Source of the DNA: an uncultured cyanobacterium
GTDB lineage: Bacteria > Cyanobacteriota > Cyanobacteriia > Cyanobacteriales > Geitlerinemataceae
DNA length: 7,091 bases
Assembly: GCA_937121005.1 (NCBI GenBank)
Contig: CAKZKB010000412.1
Span: forward strand, 1-7,091
Reading direction: 5' to 3'
Positions 6,286 through 7,091 of the stretch are shown piece by piece. The translations under genes and the position numbers were made by a program. The stretch's first letter is position 1; each line of letters starts with the position of its first letter. Under the pieces are notes generated by a model that saw nothing but the letters and a program-made list of their open reading frames with translations, was not told the DNA's origin and ran no database searches.

Positions 6286-6304
6286 ACACGGGTTTTTATC
6301 GTGT
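6286..6304. promoter_or_regulatory. Inverted repeat at the predicted GH3 transcript start
   Basis: ACACG (6286-6290) and CGTGT (6300-6304) form a perfect five-base inverted repeat around nine bases. After one mismatch the pairing extends by two more bases. It sits at or just after the predicted start of transcription, where a repressor site or a leader hairpin could act. It is short enough to be chance. Confidence 0.3.
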
Positions 6305-6311
6305 AAACTTG

Positions 6312-6340
6312 GTTGTAACGAATTTTTTAAGTTTTGTCAA
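6312..6340 (-). promoter_or_regulatory. Probable promoter of the GH3 gene at the racemase stop codon
   Basis: On the minus strand a perfect -35 hexamer TTGACA (6335-6340) overlaps the racemase stop codon. After exactly 17 bases follows TACAAC (6312-6317), a four-of-six match to the -10 box. Transcription would start near 6305, giving a leader of about 43 nt. This would let the GH3 gene be expressed separately from the racemase gene. Confidence 0.5.
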
Positions 6341-7038
6341 GTATCGAGAAGCTGAGGTAGATTCGTCGCGATCGTCATTAACGGATCGACAAAGGGAAAA
6401 TCGAATCGAGGATCGCCTTGCTGCAAAAGATATTTGTGGGCAACGTGCAATTCCGAACACGCACCGACGATCGCGCTAACGCCATATTTTTCTCGAGCCC
6501 TATAGATAAAATCGATGGTAGACTCAACGCCACCGTTGATTTTAATCACCTCAAAACAGTTATGAACGATGTGTCGATCGCCCTCATCTAAAAATACGAT
6601 ATGGGGGGCGATTTCGCTCCAGCGATGGTGGTTAGGGAAAATTTTTGTATCGTAAGTGCCAAAAGATGACAGCAGTAAATACTTTTGAGGCTGTTTGAGA
6701 ATTTCGTCGGCGATAATATCGACCAAAGAAATTACTTTTTCGCGCAACTCAACCGGAACGAGTGGCAAAAAATGATGGATCGTCATGCAGCACATGACAA
6801 TTTTTGTACTACCCGATGCGACCAACTGTGTTAATGCCAAAACCAGGCGATCGATAAAAATGTCCTCTTGTCCGGCAGCAATCGTTTCGCTACGCTTGGG
6901 GAAACTGGGATCGCTGTAGAGAAAACAAGCCGGTGCTGCTTGTTCCGAGTCGTCAATATTGAGTTCGTAGATGGTTTTGACAAACTCAGCTGAAGAAATG
7001 GGGCCAAGTCCCCCTAAAATTCCCAATGCAGTTTTCAC
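6337..7038 (-). CDS. Aspartate/glutamate racemase family protein
   Basis: The 233-residue protein is a cytosolic member of the PLP-independent Asp/Glu racemase superfamily, in which two cysteines exchange a proton with the alpha-carbon of an amino acid. The N-terminal signature GILGGLGPISSAEF (6-19) is clear, and both active-site cysteine regions are present: CCMTIHH at 83-89 and GACSELH at 192-198. Most relatives have C-N-T in the first motif and G-C-T-E in the second, so Met in place of Asn, a doubled Cys and Ser in place of Thr are departures that may change the substrate. Length is usual for the family (about 230-250). The start is GTG at 7038; it places the GILGG motif where relatives have it, although the ribosome site is weak. 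The gene lies 74 bases upstream of the GH3 gene on the same strand. Relatives supply D-amino acids for peptides or walls; the substrate here is unknown, and hydantoin racemase-like or related activity is possible. Confidence 0.88.
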   Translation of the reverse strand: MKTALGILGGLGPISSAEFVKTIYELNIDDSEQAAPACFLYSDPSFPKRSETIAAGQEDIFIDRLVLALTQLVASGSTKIVMCCMTIHHFLPLVPVELREKVISLVDIIADEILKQPQKYLLLSSFGTYDTKIFPNHHRWSEIAPHIVFLDEGDRHIVHNCFEVIKINGGVESTIDFIYRAREKYGVSAIVGACSELHVAHKYLLQQGDPRFDFPFVDPLMTIATNLPQLLDT

Positions 7039-7091
7039 TTTAGTCTATTTCCATTTGTTTTTAAATTCGGGGAGGGGAGATCCCACCGCCG

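Noticed and set aside
6263..6289. GTG start adding nine residues to the GH3 protein
   Set aside because: The ATG at 6262 has GAGG about five bases upstream and begins the typical GH3 N-terminal helix; the GTG has no good ribosome site.
1..7091. tRNA or rRNA genes
   Set aside because: I saw no cloverleaf with a GTTCGA-type T-loop and acceptor stem, and no rRNA-like conserved blocks, on either strand.

Overview
The window looks like ordinary chromosomal DNA from a cyanobacterium. I count 17 copies of the palindromic octamer GCGATCGC (HIP1) in about 7.1 kb, roughly one per 420 bases, where chance would give one per tens of kb. This density is a cyanobacterial signature. The gene content agrees: an NADPH-thioredoxin reductase fused to thioredoxin (NTRC), a peroxiredoxin-glutaredoxin fusion, and a GH3-type acyl-acid amido synthetase. 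Genus and species cannot be read from this sequence.

Every gene I can support lies on the minus strand, so transcription runs from high to low coordinates. In that order they are: an aspartate/glutamate racemase-family protein (6337-7038); a GH3-family amido synthetase 74 bases downstream (4589-6262); a small helical protein of unknown function with its own promoter (3864-4382); a secreted or periplasmic TPR-repeat protein split by an in-frame amber codon (intact part 3053-3721, orphaned remainder 2759-3052); NTRC (1116-2516); and peroxiredoxin-glutaredoxin (302-1036), 79 bases after NTRC. The first 301 bases hold no gene I can support. They contain a stem-loop resembling the right end of an IS200/IS605 element, a purine-rich inverted repeat and a short heptad repeat.

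Two functional pairs stand out. NTRC and peroxiredoxin-glutaredoxin form a probable thiol-redox operon: NTRC carries NADPH electrons to disulfide targets, and the hybrid peroxiredoxin removes peroxides using its own glutaredoxin domain. The racemase and the GH3 enzyme may also work together. GH3 enzymes join acyl acids to amino acids through an acyl-adenylate, and the racemase could supply the amino acid, possibly in D-form. The racemase has an unusual first active-site motif (CCMT where the family usually has CNT). A perfect TTGACA element at its stop codon suggests the GH3 gene can also be transcribed separately. This pair is the best candidate here for undescribed biochemistry, but the functional link is inference.
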